A stretch of 20,072 nt of DNA from JAWLCG01 sp041687295 (GTDB taxonomy: Bacteria > Planctomycetota > Phycisphaerae > SM23-33 > FEN-1343): contig JAWLCG010000040.1 of assembly GCA_041687295.1 (NCBI GenBank), positions 1 through 20,072 of the forward strand, written 5' to 3'. The notes beneath the pieces were generated by a model, which searched no databases, was not told where the DNA came from, and saw nothing but the letters and a program-made list of their open reading frames with translations. A program made the position numbers and the translations under genes. Below are positions 7,001 through 16,100 of the stretch, in pieces. The stretch's first letter is position 1, and each line of letters begins with the position of its first letter.

Positions 7001-7051
7001 CCACCTTCTTCCCTTTTTTTGAACGGTTTTTTTTGCGTATCCCGTAATCAT

Positions 7052-7082
7052 TTGCGCCTGCAAAAGTTAAAGGATGTAGAAT
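7052..7082 (+). promoter_or_regulatory. possible promoter for the 7324 gene
   Basis: TTGCGC (7052-7057), a long 19-base spacer, TAGAAT (7077-7082). It is back-to-back with the small RNA promoter. The implied leader is about 235 bases, which is long, so another promoter nearer the gene is possible. Confidence 0.35.
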
Positions 7083-7323
7083 TTCAGGCTTTTCCGACTT
7101 TGGCGGGTCTGGATGGCCGGGTCCTTGGGGAAGATCCTCGCGGCTGCCACGGGCCCGGCGGAGGAGCGGCGCGTGGGTGGAACGCTCGCGCGGGGGCCGG
7201 CGGGGGGGGCGCAGCAATGCGTCCGCTTCTCGGTTGACCCCGCGGGGCACCTGGGAGGATAATTGACCAGGACCCTTCACGGCCCGCCGTTCGACGCGGG
7301 CACTGCAGAAGTGAGGTGCGGCA

Positions 7324-8463
7324 ATGGCAGACAGGACGAATCGTGGGCAAGGCGGCACCGCTCTGGCAGTGCTGGCGACGGCCCTGGTGGTAGTGGCGGT
7401 GGCGGCGGGGGTCGTGGGCGTGGCCCTGGGGGTGTACACGCTGGTGCGGGCGGTCGGAGGCGGGCTGACGGCGAGCGCAGCGCTCGGCTCGGCGGTCATC
7501 ATCGTCGCGGGCCTGACGGCGGGCCTGCTGCTGTGGGCGGTGGCGGCGGGCCTGAGGCGGCAGCATCGCCACGGGCTGCAGATGGCGCGGATCCTCTCGA
7601 ACCTCGAGACGCTCAACGATCGCATGGCCAGCCAGGGCGCCGCGGCCCGATCGGCCGGGCGGGGCGACGGGCTGCAGGACGAGATGTGGCGCGACGTGCT
7701 GGACCAACTGGCCGAGCTCAACAGCAACATCCTGCTCGACGAGCGCCGCCGCGAGGCCAAGCGGGTCCAACGGCTCAGCGTGGCCGAGGATCGCATGACG
7801 GGGCAGTTCGAGGGGGCGCTGGCGCGGCACGATTTTCTGGGCGCCCGGGCCGTCCTGGACGACCTGATCCGCCTGGGCGCCGAGGGCAGCGTTGTGGAGC
7901 AGTGGCAGCAGCGGATCGACGCCGCCCGCCGCGAGGCCGAGGCCCGGGAGATCCAGGAGGCCCAGCGCCACTGCCAGGAGCTGATGGCGGCCGGCCAGTT
8001 CGACCAGGCCCGGGCCGTCGCCCACGACCTGCACGCCCGCCACCCGACGGCCGGCGAGGCCACCGAACTGGTCGCCCACGTCAACCGTCAGGCCAAGCTG
8101 CACCAGCAGGAGCAGCGCCGCCGGATGTACGCCGAGATCGAGAAGCTGGTGGCCGCCCGGCAGTGGCGCAAGGCCCTGACCGCCGGGCAGGAGCTGCTGA
8201 CTCGCCACGGCGGCACGCCCGAGGCCGACGTCCTGCAGGCCCGCATGGACACGCTGCGCGACAACGCCCGGATCGAGGAGGTCCGCGAGAAGCGAGACGC
8301 CATCCGCGACCTCATCGGGCGCCGCCGATTCGCCGAGGCCCTGGAACTGGCCGACGACGTCGTCCGCCGCTTTCCCGAGACGGCCGCCGCCGAGGAGCTT
8401 CGCGGCCAGCTCGACCGACTCCGCGAGCGCGCCGCCGAGCAGGCCCGCGAGCAGCAGGTGTGA
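7324..8463 (+). CDS. two-TM membrane protein with cytosolic helical repeats
   Basis: 379 residues. Two hydrophobic segments (about 12-43 and 50-76, rich in V, A, L, G) anchor the N-terminus. Residues 80-160 are charged and helical, and look like coiled coil (LDERRREAKRVQRL). Residues 160-370 consist of TPR-like helix pairs with recurring patterns such as AGQFDQARAVAHDLHARHP, AARQWRKALTAGQELLTRH and GRRRFAEALELADDVVRRFP. The last carries the P-type ending usual for TPRs. No catalytic motif is seen, so a scaffold or assembly role at the membrane is inferred only. The ATG at 7324 is preceded by GTGAGGTG. It is separated by 64 bases from the downstream peptidase, which appears to have its own promoter. 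Not assigned to a named family. Confidence 0.85.
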   Translation: MADRTNRGQGGTALAVLATALVVVAVAAGVVGVALGVYTLVRAVGGGLTASAALGSAVIIVAGLTAGLLLWAVAAGLRRQHRHGLQMARILSNLETLNDRMASQGAAARSAGRGDGLQDEMWRDVLDQLAELNSNILLDERRREAKRVQRLSVAEDRMTGQFEGALARHDFLGARAVLDDLIRLGAEGSVVEQWQQRIDAARREAEAREIQEAQRHCQELMAAGQFDQARAVAHDLHARHPTAGEATELVAHVNRQAKLHQQEQRRRMYAEIEKLVAARQWRKALTAGQELLTRHGGTPEADVLQARMDTLRDNARIEEVREKRDAIRDLIGRRRFAEALELADDVVRRFPETAAAEELRGQLDRLRERAAEQAREQQV

Positions 8464-8470
8464 GCCCCAG

Positions 8471-8488
8471 TTGCCCTCGGCAGGGCAA
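8471..8488. promoter_or_regulatory. small palindrome between the membrane protein and the peptidase
   Basis: TTGCCC, a 6-base gap, GGGCAA. It lies 28 bases before the -10 box of the next gene and has no T-tract. It could be an operator or a weak transcript end. Confidence 0.3.
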
Positions 8489-8515
8489 AGGCGGGCATGA
8501 GCGCACGCGGGTCTG

Positions 8516-8521
8516 TACAAT
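8516..8521 (+). promoter_or_regulatory. -10 box implying a leaderless peptidase mRNA
   Basis: TACAAT ends 6 bases before the ATG at 8528, so transcription would begin at or next to the start codon. No Shine-Dalgarno sequence is present in the 20 bases upstream. The -35 region is poor. Confidence 0.45.
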
Positions 8522-8527
8522 ATCTGT

Positions 8528-9616
8528 ATGAACGCACACGAGCTGGAGCTGCTGCGGGAGGTCGTGGCGCTGCCGACGGCGCCGTTCCATGAGAAGGCGG
8601 TGGCTGACCGCGTCCGCCGCTGGGCCCGCGAGCAGGGCCTGCGCCTGCGGGCCGACGCGTACGGCAATCTGCTGGCGACCCTGCAGCGGGGCCGGGAGGG
8701 GCCCCATTGGGTGCTGGTGGCCCACATGGACCACCCTGGCTTCGTGGCCACCCGCCAGCGGGGCCGAACGGTCTGGGGGCGGTTCTTCGGCGGTGTCGCC
8801 CCCCGGTACTTCTGCGGCGGGCGCATGCGCTGGCTGACCGAGGCGGGGGCCCTGGGCGCCGAGGTGGTCAAGGTCGAGGACCGCGAGTTGCCGCTGGGCT
8901 TCCACCCCGTCCGCGTGCACCTGGAGCGCGAGGGCCGCGTCGAGCCCGGCACCATTGGCATGTGGGACCTGCCGCCGGTGCGTGTGCGGGGGCGGCACGT
9001 GTACTCGCGGGCGTGCGACGACCTGGCGGGCCTGGCGCTGGCGATGGGGGCGCTGGGGCGGTTCGCCCGCTCCGATCGGCCGGGCACACTGTCGCTGCTG
9101 GCGACCCGGGGCGAGGAGGCCGGCTTCGTCGGCGCCCTGGGGGCCGTGCAGAGCGGCCTGCTGCCCCGCCGGGCGGTGGTAGTCTCCGTCGAGTGCTCCA
9201 GCGCCGCCGCCGGCTGCGTGGTCATGGGTGGCGGGGTGGTCATTCGCGTGGGCGACCGGTCGAGCGTGTTCGACCCCGGCGTGTCGGCCAGGCTGGTCGG
9301 CATCGCCGGCGAGTTGGCCCGCGAGGACGAGGGTTTCCGCTTCCAGCGGGCCCTGATGGCCGGCGGCACCTGCGAGGCCAGCGCCTTCGCGCCGTTCGGG
9401 TACACCGTGGGGGCCATCTGCCTGCCGCTGGGCAACTACCACAACCAGGGCCGGCGCGGCATTGCCCCCGAGAGCATCCACCTGGACGACGTCTCGGCCG
9501 GCCTGTCGCTGCTGGCCGCCCTGCCAGGCCATTCGCCTGCCCAGGACCCCGCCGACCTGCGGGCCCGCATGGAACAGATCTGGACCGACCGCCGGCAGCT
9601 GCTGGGGGAGCTTTAG
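8528..9616 (+). CDS. M42-like zinc aminopeptidase
   Basis: 362 residues, related to the M42 glutamyl-aminopeptidase/endoglucanase-like group of the M20/M28/M42 clan, cytosolic enzymes that trim peptides. Expected metal and catalytic positions can be placed: His66 in AHMDHPG, bridging Asp164 in ACDDLAG, Glu196-Glu197 in RGEEAGF (general base and ligand), Glu222 in SVECSS, and His305 in NYHNQG near the end. Position 222 is Glu where many M42 enzymes have Asp, as in some M20/M28 members. Overall length and order fit the family, including the inserted small domain between His66 and Asp164. No export signal. The start at 8528 follows the -10 box so closely that a leaderless mRNA is likely. Substrate unknown. 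Confidence 0.9.
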   Translation: MNAHELELLREVVALPTAPFHEKAVADRVRRWAREQGLRLRADAYGNLLATLQRGREGPHWVLVAHMDHPGFVATRQRGRTVWGRFFGGVAPRYFCGGRMRWLTEAGALGAEVVKVEDRELPLGFHPVRVHLEREGRVEPGTIGMWDLPPVRVRGRHVYSRACDDLAGLALAMGALGRFARSDRPGTLSLLATRGEEAGFVGALGAVQSGLLPRRAVVVSVECSSAAAGCVVMGGGVVIRVGDRSSVFDPGVSARLVGIAGELAREDEGFRFQRALMAGGTCEASAFAPFGYTVGAICLPLGNYHNQGRRGIAPESIHLDDVSAGLSLLAALPGHSPAQDPADLRARMEQIWTDRRQLLGEL

Positions 9617-9661
9617 ACCCTTTGCCTGTCGGATGTATGGGCCCGGCATGGGCGACGGGTG

Positions 9662-9716
9662 AGAAGGTGGGGCTTCGCTCCGCTGCGCCCCAGCCTCCGG
9701 CGCGGGCCGTCTCCGT
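9662..9716 (-). repeat. REP-like hairpin with GGAG foot (family B)
   Basis: Nearly identical to 4478-4532, with about three differences in 55 bases. Its foot on the minus strand reads GGAG (9698-9695) where the other copies have GTAG. GTAG and GGAG are the two foot sequences reported for REPs. The paired inverted half seen at 4532-4567 is missing here. Confidence 0.75.
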
Positions 9717-9723
9717 GCCGGCT

Positions 9724-9753
9724 TTGCATTGGGGGACGGCGATCGGGTATACT
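9724..9753 (+). promoter_or_regulatory. sigma-70-like promoter for the DUF493 gene
   Basis: TTGCAT (9724-9729), 18-base spacer, TATACT (9748-9753). The leader is about 62 bases and ends with AGGAGAG (9808-9814) ahead of the ATG at 9822. Confidence 0.65.
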
Positions 9754-9821
9754 GAGCGTTTGCGGGGAGCGGGCCGTCCTGCGCGGACGGCCATTTTGTT
9801 GCGCAGCAGGAGAGCAATGCC

Positions 9822-10085
9822 ATGACAGATAAATCGTGCCAGAAGCTGGACCTGGAGTACCCGTGCCAGTGGGGCTACACGCTGATCGGCGCAGACCAGG
9901 CCCTGATCCGCCGGGCCGTGCGCGAGCTGGCGGGCGACCGCGAGCACTCGCTGGCGCCGTCGAATCGCAGCCGGACAGGCAAGTACTGCTCGTTCCATCT
10001 CGAGCTGGTCGTCGAGGACGAGCAGGAGCGGGTGAGTCTCTACCAGGCCCTGCGAAGCCACCGCGACATCCTGATGGTCATGTAG
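9822..10085 (+). CDS. DUF493 (YbeD-like) small protein
   Basis: 87 residues, the usual size of this family. The family hallmarks are visible: YPCQWGYTLIG near the N-terminus, SRTGKYCSFHLELVVE in the middle, and the end YQALRSHRDILMVM, matching the typical 'LY..L..H..V.MVL' ending. The family has a ferredoxin-like (ACT-like) fold. In proteobacteria ybeD often lies beside lipB, but no lipoate gene is seen here, and the molecular role is unknown. The ribosome-binding site AGGAG at 9808-9812 is 9 bases before the ATG. It has its own promoter and shares a bidirectional terminator with the convergent surface-protein gene. Confidence 0.88.
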   Translation: MTDKSCQKLDLEYPCQWGYTLIGADQALIRRAVRELAGDREHSLAPSNRSRTGKYCSFHLELVVEDEQERVSLYQALRSHRDILMVM

Positions 10086-10141
10086 TCGGATCGGAGGGGC
10101 CCGGGCCGTGCGTGGCCGGGCGGTGACAGGCAAGGCGCAAG

Positions 10142-10172
10142 AAAAGAGCCCCGGAGGGTCCGGGGCTCTTTT
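10142..10172. terminator. bidirectional intrinsic terminator
   Basis: AAAAGAGCCCCGG (10142-10154), loop AGGGT, CCGGGGCTCTTTT (10160-10172). It has T-runs on both strands and lies between the convergent DUF493 and surface-protein genes, so it can end both transcripts. Confidence 0.9.
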
Positions 10173-10189
10173 GCTGCGCGGAGGGTCGA

Positions 10190-13100
10190 TCAAACCAGGT
10201 TGACCGTCAGGCCCGGCAGGTCGGGCTGGCCCTGGCTGTAGCGGGTCCAGCTGGTGTAGCTGTAGGGGTTGGTGCCACGGTGGGCGACGCGGTTGAGCTG
10301 CCCGGCGGCCAGGCCGCTGGTCAGGCCGGCGTCGGTGGCCGAGTTGACCAGGTCGACGCCGCCGATCTCCCAGGCCGCGACGGTCGATTGGAGCACCGAC
10401 CGGCCCTGGTCGTCGGAGCTTCGGCCCGTGACCAGCAGCGTGGTCAGGCGGGCCTTGGCGGCGTCATCCAGGCCCTCCATCTGGGCGCTGCTGGGCAGGT
10501 CGAAGACGCCGTCGGCGTCGCTGTCGACGGCCAGGGCGCCGGCCCCGGCGAAGAGGCTCGCCCGGTCCAGGCCGCCGGCGATGACGGTGCCGACATTGCC
10601 GGCCGACTGGACGCGGGTGTCGCGGATCCAGCCGGTGACCGACAGCAGGTTGACGGTGTTGAGCCGCCCGTTGGGGTCAGCGGCGCGGAGCTGCAGATCG
10701 ATGCCGTCGAGGTCGCCGCTGGCGATCATCGTCGAGGCCTTGCCGGCGTCCAGCCCGCCGCCGACCCAGTTGCGGACGGAGACGAGGTTGACCGCGGCGG
10801 TGTTGGCCGTGGTGACCTGCACGCCGGTCAGGTCGCGGGCGAGGAAGGTGCCGATGCCGGTGCCGTAGGCGTCGGTGCCGGTGGTGACCCCGCCGCCGTT
10901 CCAGTCGCCGGTGCGGATGAGGCGGATGGCGGCGTCGGCGGGGGTGGTGATGGTGGTGTTGGTGAACGAGCCGGTCATCAGCGTGCCGATGGCCATGCGG
11001 AAGGCGTCCTTGCCCTGCATCGTGATGTTGCCGGTGTAGGCGCCCCGGCTGATGAGGGTGCCGACCCAGTCGGCGACGAGGTTGCCGCCGTTCCAGGCCC
11101 CGACGCTGATCAGGCGGACGGCCCCGTCGAGGCTGACCACCGCGTCGACGCCGGCGCCGGGGGCGACCGTGCCGACGATCAGCGTGCCGACCGAGATGCC
11201 CTGGGCGTTGGAGCCCGAGGCGACGACCGGCGAGCCCAGCTCACCGCGGACGATGATCGTGTCGGCCGAGCCGATGTTGATCAGGCCGCCCTGGGCCCAG
11301 CTGGCCACGCTGATGATCCGCACGTGGCCGGGGGCGTTGAGCGTCTTGGCCCCGACGTCGCCGGCAATCAGCGTGCCGACCGAGATGCCCAGGCTGTCCT
11401 GCCCGTCGGCGGTGATCGTGCCGCCCATCGCCCCGCGGACGATCATCGTGCCGATCCACTCGGCCTTGATGCCCGAGTTGACCCACTCGCCCACGCTGAC
11501 CAGTCGAACGCCGTCGGCGAGGCTCAGCGACAGGGCCACGCCGTCGGCGGCCTGGACCTTGCCGGCGATGAAAGTGCCGATGGTGGCGCCGCGCCCGTCG
11601 TTGCCACTGGCGATCGTCACGCCGCCGAAGGTGTTGCGGACGATGAAGGTGCCCACCGAGTGGATCTGCTGGACGCCGCCGGCCCAGTCGGCGACGCTGA
11701 TCATCGTGATCGAGCCCTGCTGGACGTCGAGGTTGACGGCTCCGACGTTGCCGGCGATGAAGGTGCCGATCGCCACGCCGCGATCATTGGCCTTGGTGAC
11801 CTTGACGGCGGCGCCGAAGTCGCCCCGGCTGATGAGCGTGCCGATCCACTTGGTCTCGATCGAGCCACCCTCCCAGCTGCCCACGCTGATCATCGTGATG
11901 CCGCCCTTGTTGTGGGCGGAGGTGTTGGTGGCCTTGAGTTCGATCGTGCCGACGCTGCCGGCGATGAGGGTGCCGATGGCGGCCTTGGTGGGCTCGTTGT
12001 AGCTGGTGACGTTGATGTCGGCGCCGAGCAGGCCGCGGACGATCATGGTATCGACCCGACCGGCCTTGAGCTCGCCGTCGGCCCACTCGCCCACGCTCAG
12101 CAGGCGGATGGCGTGGTAGGCGTCGACCTTGTAGTTGCCGATCGTGCCAGCCATCAGCGTGCCGATCGACATCAGCGTGTTTCCGTCGTAGCTGGTGGCG
12201 TTGACGGTGGCGTTGAGCGCCCCGCGGACGATCAGCGAGCCGATCCAGCCAGCCCTGAGCTTGCCGGCGGTCCACTCGGTCGCGGTGATCGAGCGGACGC
12301 CGTAGGCGATGTCCAGGGCGGTCGACTCGACGGGGTTGCCCTCGCCGTCGACGGTGGCCGGCACGTTGACGGTGCCCAGCAGCAGCGTGCCGATCGAGAC
12401 GTTCCGACCATCGTCGCCCGTGACCGCCAGGGTCGTGCCCAGCGTGCCGCGGATCATGACGGTGGTGGCGTAGCCCATGTTGATGGTGCCCGTGCCGGTC
12501 CAGTTGCCCGTGTTGATCAGCCGAACGCCGCCCGGCACCGTGAGGGTGCTGTCGACGACGTTGGCGGCCTGGAGCGTGCCGAACGAGAAGCCCAGGTTGT
12601 CCTGGCTGGTGGCCGTGAGGGTCGTGCCCGTCAGGTCGCCGCTGACCAGCAGCGTGCCGAACCAGCCGACCTGCGTGGTGCCGTTGCTCCAGGCGCGGGC
12701 GCTGACCAGGCGCACGCCGCCGACGCTGTAGAGGTCGGCCCCGTCCATCACGCCGGTGATCAGCGTGCCGATGCCCACGCCGGTGGCGTCGACGCCGGTG
12801 GCCCGCAGGGCGACGCTCAGGGCCACCTGGGCCGGCTGAGTGTGGTCGCCGGTGAACTGGGCCACGGCGATAGTCTTGGCTTCGATGACGTCGTCGGTGT
12901 CGTTGGTATTGACCCATCGCTTGGCGATGAGGGTCTGGATGGGGGCGGCCGACTGGACGTCGTAGTCCTCGGCGACGTTGAGCATCAGCGTCAGCGCCCG
13001 GCCGGTGAGGCCCTCGTCGCGGATGAACAGGGTGTTCTCGCCGGTGAGGTTGTTCACCTGGAGCATGCCCAGGATGCCCGAGAAACTCATGTCGCCGGTG

Positions 13101-16100
13101 ATGTTGAGCTGGCGGACGAGCATGCTGCCCAGCGAGCCCTCGACGATGACCTCGCCGATGTCGACCAGCCCGTCGCCGCCGGTGGCCTTGAGCACGGTGG
13201 CCGACAGGCTCGACAGGGCGGTGGTGTCATAGAGGTAGATTGACTGGGTGGCGGCGTCCCACACGCCGGTGCCCGGGCCGGTGAGGCGCAGGGTGAGCTT
13301 GTCGCCGTCGGCGTCGGTGTAGGTGATTGTGGTCAGGCCGCCGAAGGTGTCGGGCACGACGGCCGGGTCGACCGTGACGTCGGCGGCGGCGCTGACGAAG
13401 GTCTGGTTGGCCAGGTCGATCTCGTTGAAGGCGTCCTGCTGGATCGCGCGGGCCATGACGTGGTAGTCGCCCGCCACGGCGCCCTCGGGCAGGCGGGTGC
13501 CGCCGCGGAAGACGGTCTCGGCGCCGCTGGCCAGGCCGCGGGTGTACTCGCCGCTGTACAGGACGATATCGTCGGCGTTGCCCCAGACCTCGTCGCTGCT
13601 GAGGCGGATCTCCACGCCAATGGGGATGCCGGGGGCGAGGTTGGCCGGGCCGGCGTTGGTCAGGTTCAGGGTGAAGTCCAGCGGGCTGCCGGGGCCGTAC
13701 CTGCCGGCGGTGTAGCTGAAGCTGCCCACGCTCAGATCGATCGCGAACATGTCGCCGGCGTCCAGCATGGCCACGCCGTGGTAGCTGGTGGGCACGTTGA
13801 GCAGGCCCGGCAGGATGTCGACCATGCGGGTGCGGCACTCGTTGGGCTGGCCGGTGTAGGGGCTGCCCCGGCTGAACATCGGCTCGAAGCGGTAGTCGAT
13901 GCCCATGTCGGCGGGGTTGGCGGCGTTGACGGCGTAGGCGCCGTTATCGGTCGAGAGCATGACGATGCCGTTGCGGACCGTCAGCTGGCGGGGCGTGCCC
14001 GAGACGCTGGTCTTGCCCAGCAGTGTCGGGCTGATCGGGTTGGACAGGTCGTAGACCATCAGGTCGCCGGTGGCGGCCGTGGTGGCGTTGAGCAGGTAGA
14101 GCCGGTTGCCCTCGATCGCCACCTCGCGGGGGTAGCTCACGCGGAGCTGCCCGACCCGCCGGGGATAGCTGGGGTTGGCGACGTCGAAGATGGTGACCGC
14201 CCCGCCCCAGTCGGCGACGTAGGCGTAGTTGTCCAGCAGGGCCGCCGAGAGCGCCTGGCTGTAGCGCTGGCCCAGGGCGGTGGTCGCGGCGATGCCCAAT
14301 TGCTCCATATGGCTCGGATCGGCGACCGAGACGGTCACGAAGCCGTCGAAGTAGCTCGGGATGTAGGCCACGCCGTCGCGGATGGTCAGCTGCGGCAGGT
14401 TCAGCGCCAGCCAGCCGGTGTAGAGGCTGTCCAGCTCGGTCAGCTGCCCGGCCCCGTCGACGCTGAAGCTGTACAGGAAGTGGTCGGCCATGCCGTCCTG
14501 ATACTGGTAGAACCCGCCCACGAAGACGTTGCTGCCGTCGACGTGGATGGCGTAGGCGGCCGGCTCGAGGTCGGTCTCGCTGTCGGGGACGTCGTAGCTG
14601 AGCATCACGCTGTCGAGCTCGACGGGGTTGGCCGGGTCGCTGACGTCGAAGACCTTCATCCCGCCGAAGCCATAGGCCACGTACATCCGGTCGCCGACGA
14701 GCTTGCTGTCGAGGACCATGCCGTTGCCCGAGTCGTCCATCGGGACCACGCCCAGGCCGATCGGATCGCCGGCGTTGCGGCTGAAGACCGTGAAGGTCTC
14801 GCTGCGAGCCATCTGGCTCATCCAGCTGAAATCCCTCTCGTAGGCGTTGACGGTGGCCTTGAAGAAGCCCTGGAAGGTTGCCGGCACGGTGATGGTGAGC
14901 TTGTGGGTCATGCCGGGATGGGCGGCGAGTTCGTCGGCCGTCATGGCGGCAATGGCGATCGACGCGCCGCTGAGGGGGTAGGTCTCGGTGGCGCTGAACT
15001 GCAACGGCTGGCCGCCGTCGTCCTCGATGGCGATGAAGACCTCGTGGACCACCGAGGTCGCCCCGTCGGCGGGGGTGGGCGTGTGGACGATGTTCAGGTC
15101 GGTGATCGTGGGCCGATCGCCCAGGGCCGTCACGTTGACGACCTTCTCGACGAACTGCCCGTCGACCTCGGCGCGGATGGTGATCTGCCCGGTGCCGGCG
15201 TAGCCGTCGACTGGCAGGATCATGACCGTGGCGTCCTGGTCACCGCCGGCGGTGCGGTCGATGATCTCGACGTCGTCCAGGAAGACCTTGGTGGTGGTGC
15301 TGTTGGCCAGGGACATGATCGAGTCGTACACGGCCTTGCCGGAGATCATCTGGCCAAAGATCGGGTGCTTCTGCTCCAGCCAGGGGGTGGGCTCCTCGGT
15401 GATGAAGAACTGGCTGTTGTTGGTGTCGGCGCCGGCGTTGGCGAAGGCCAGCACGCCCGGGCCCGTGAAGCTCAGGTTGTTCCACGCGAGCGGGTTGGAG
15501 AAGTTCGGCAGCGTGCTGCCGCCCTGGCCGGCCTTGTCCGCGACAATCGCGCCGTCACGGCCGTACTGGGCGTCGCCCATCTGGATCATAAAGTTATCGA
15601 TGATGCGGTGCAGCCAGACGTCGTCGTAGAAGACGCCCTCGCCGTCGCGGTCGCTGGTGGGGTCGCTGGCGAGGGTGACGAAGCGCTCGATGGCCTCGGT
15701 GCTGGCGTCGATGCCGTCGTAGAGCTGCACCAGGATCGAGCCCATCGCCACCCGCTGGCCCGGCGTGCCGCCGGCGGGCGTGGTGACCTTGTAGAAGTTC
15801 AGCTTGGCGTAGCGGGTGTTCTCGTTGATCCGCAGCACCTGAATATTGGGGTTGTTGCTGGTGGCGGTGATCGTGATGTCGGTGACGAAGTCGTCGGCTG
15901 TGCCGTCACCGTCGGTGTCGTAGGCGCCGTCCACCGGTAGGGCCAGGGCTCCGTTGGCGATGCCGTACATCGCGTTGTACGTGGTGAGGATGATCGGTGA
16001 AGCCGCCATCAGCAGGCGGTCTTCCAGCCGCTCCAGGACGGGGGCCACGCCGGCCGAGTCTGCGGACAAGCCTACAACCGGAAAGTCGTTAGCGGAATTC

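Larger units (their letters stand above)
6684..7323. other. long gene-free interval holding the small RNA and leader of the 7324 gene
   Basis: From 6684 to 6816 I see only a short palindrome (GGCGCC GTA GGCGC, 6803-6816). 6817-7034 is the small RNA gene and its upstream A-tracts. 7052-7082 may be the rightward promoter of the 7324 gene. 7083-7323 is a GC-rich leader of about 240 bases with runs of G (a G8 run near 7201-7208) and no clear ORF. Confidence 0.55.
9617..9821. other. spacer with REP copy and promoter
   Basis: 205 bases between the peptidase and the DUF493 gene, holding the REP-like element at 9662-9716 and the promoter at 9724-9753. No ORF of note. Confidence 0.5.
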
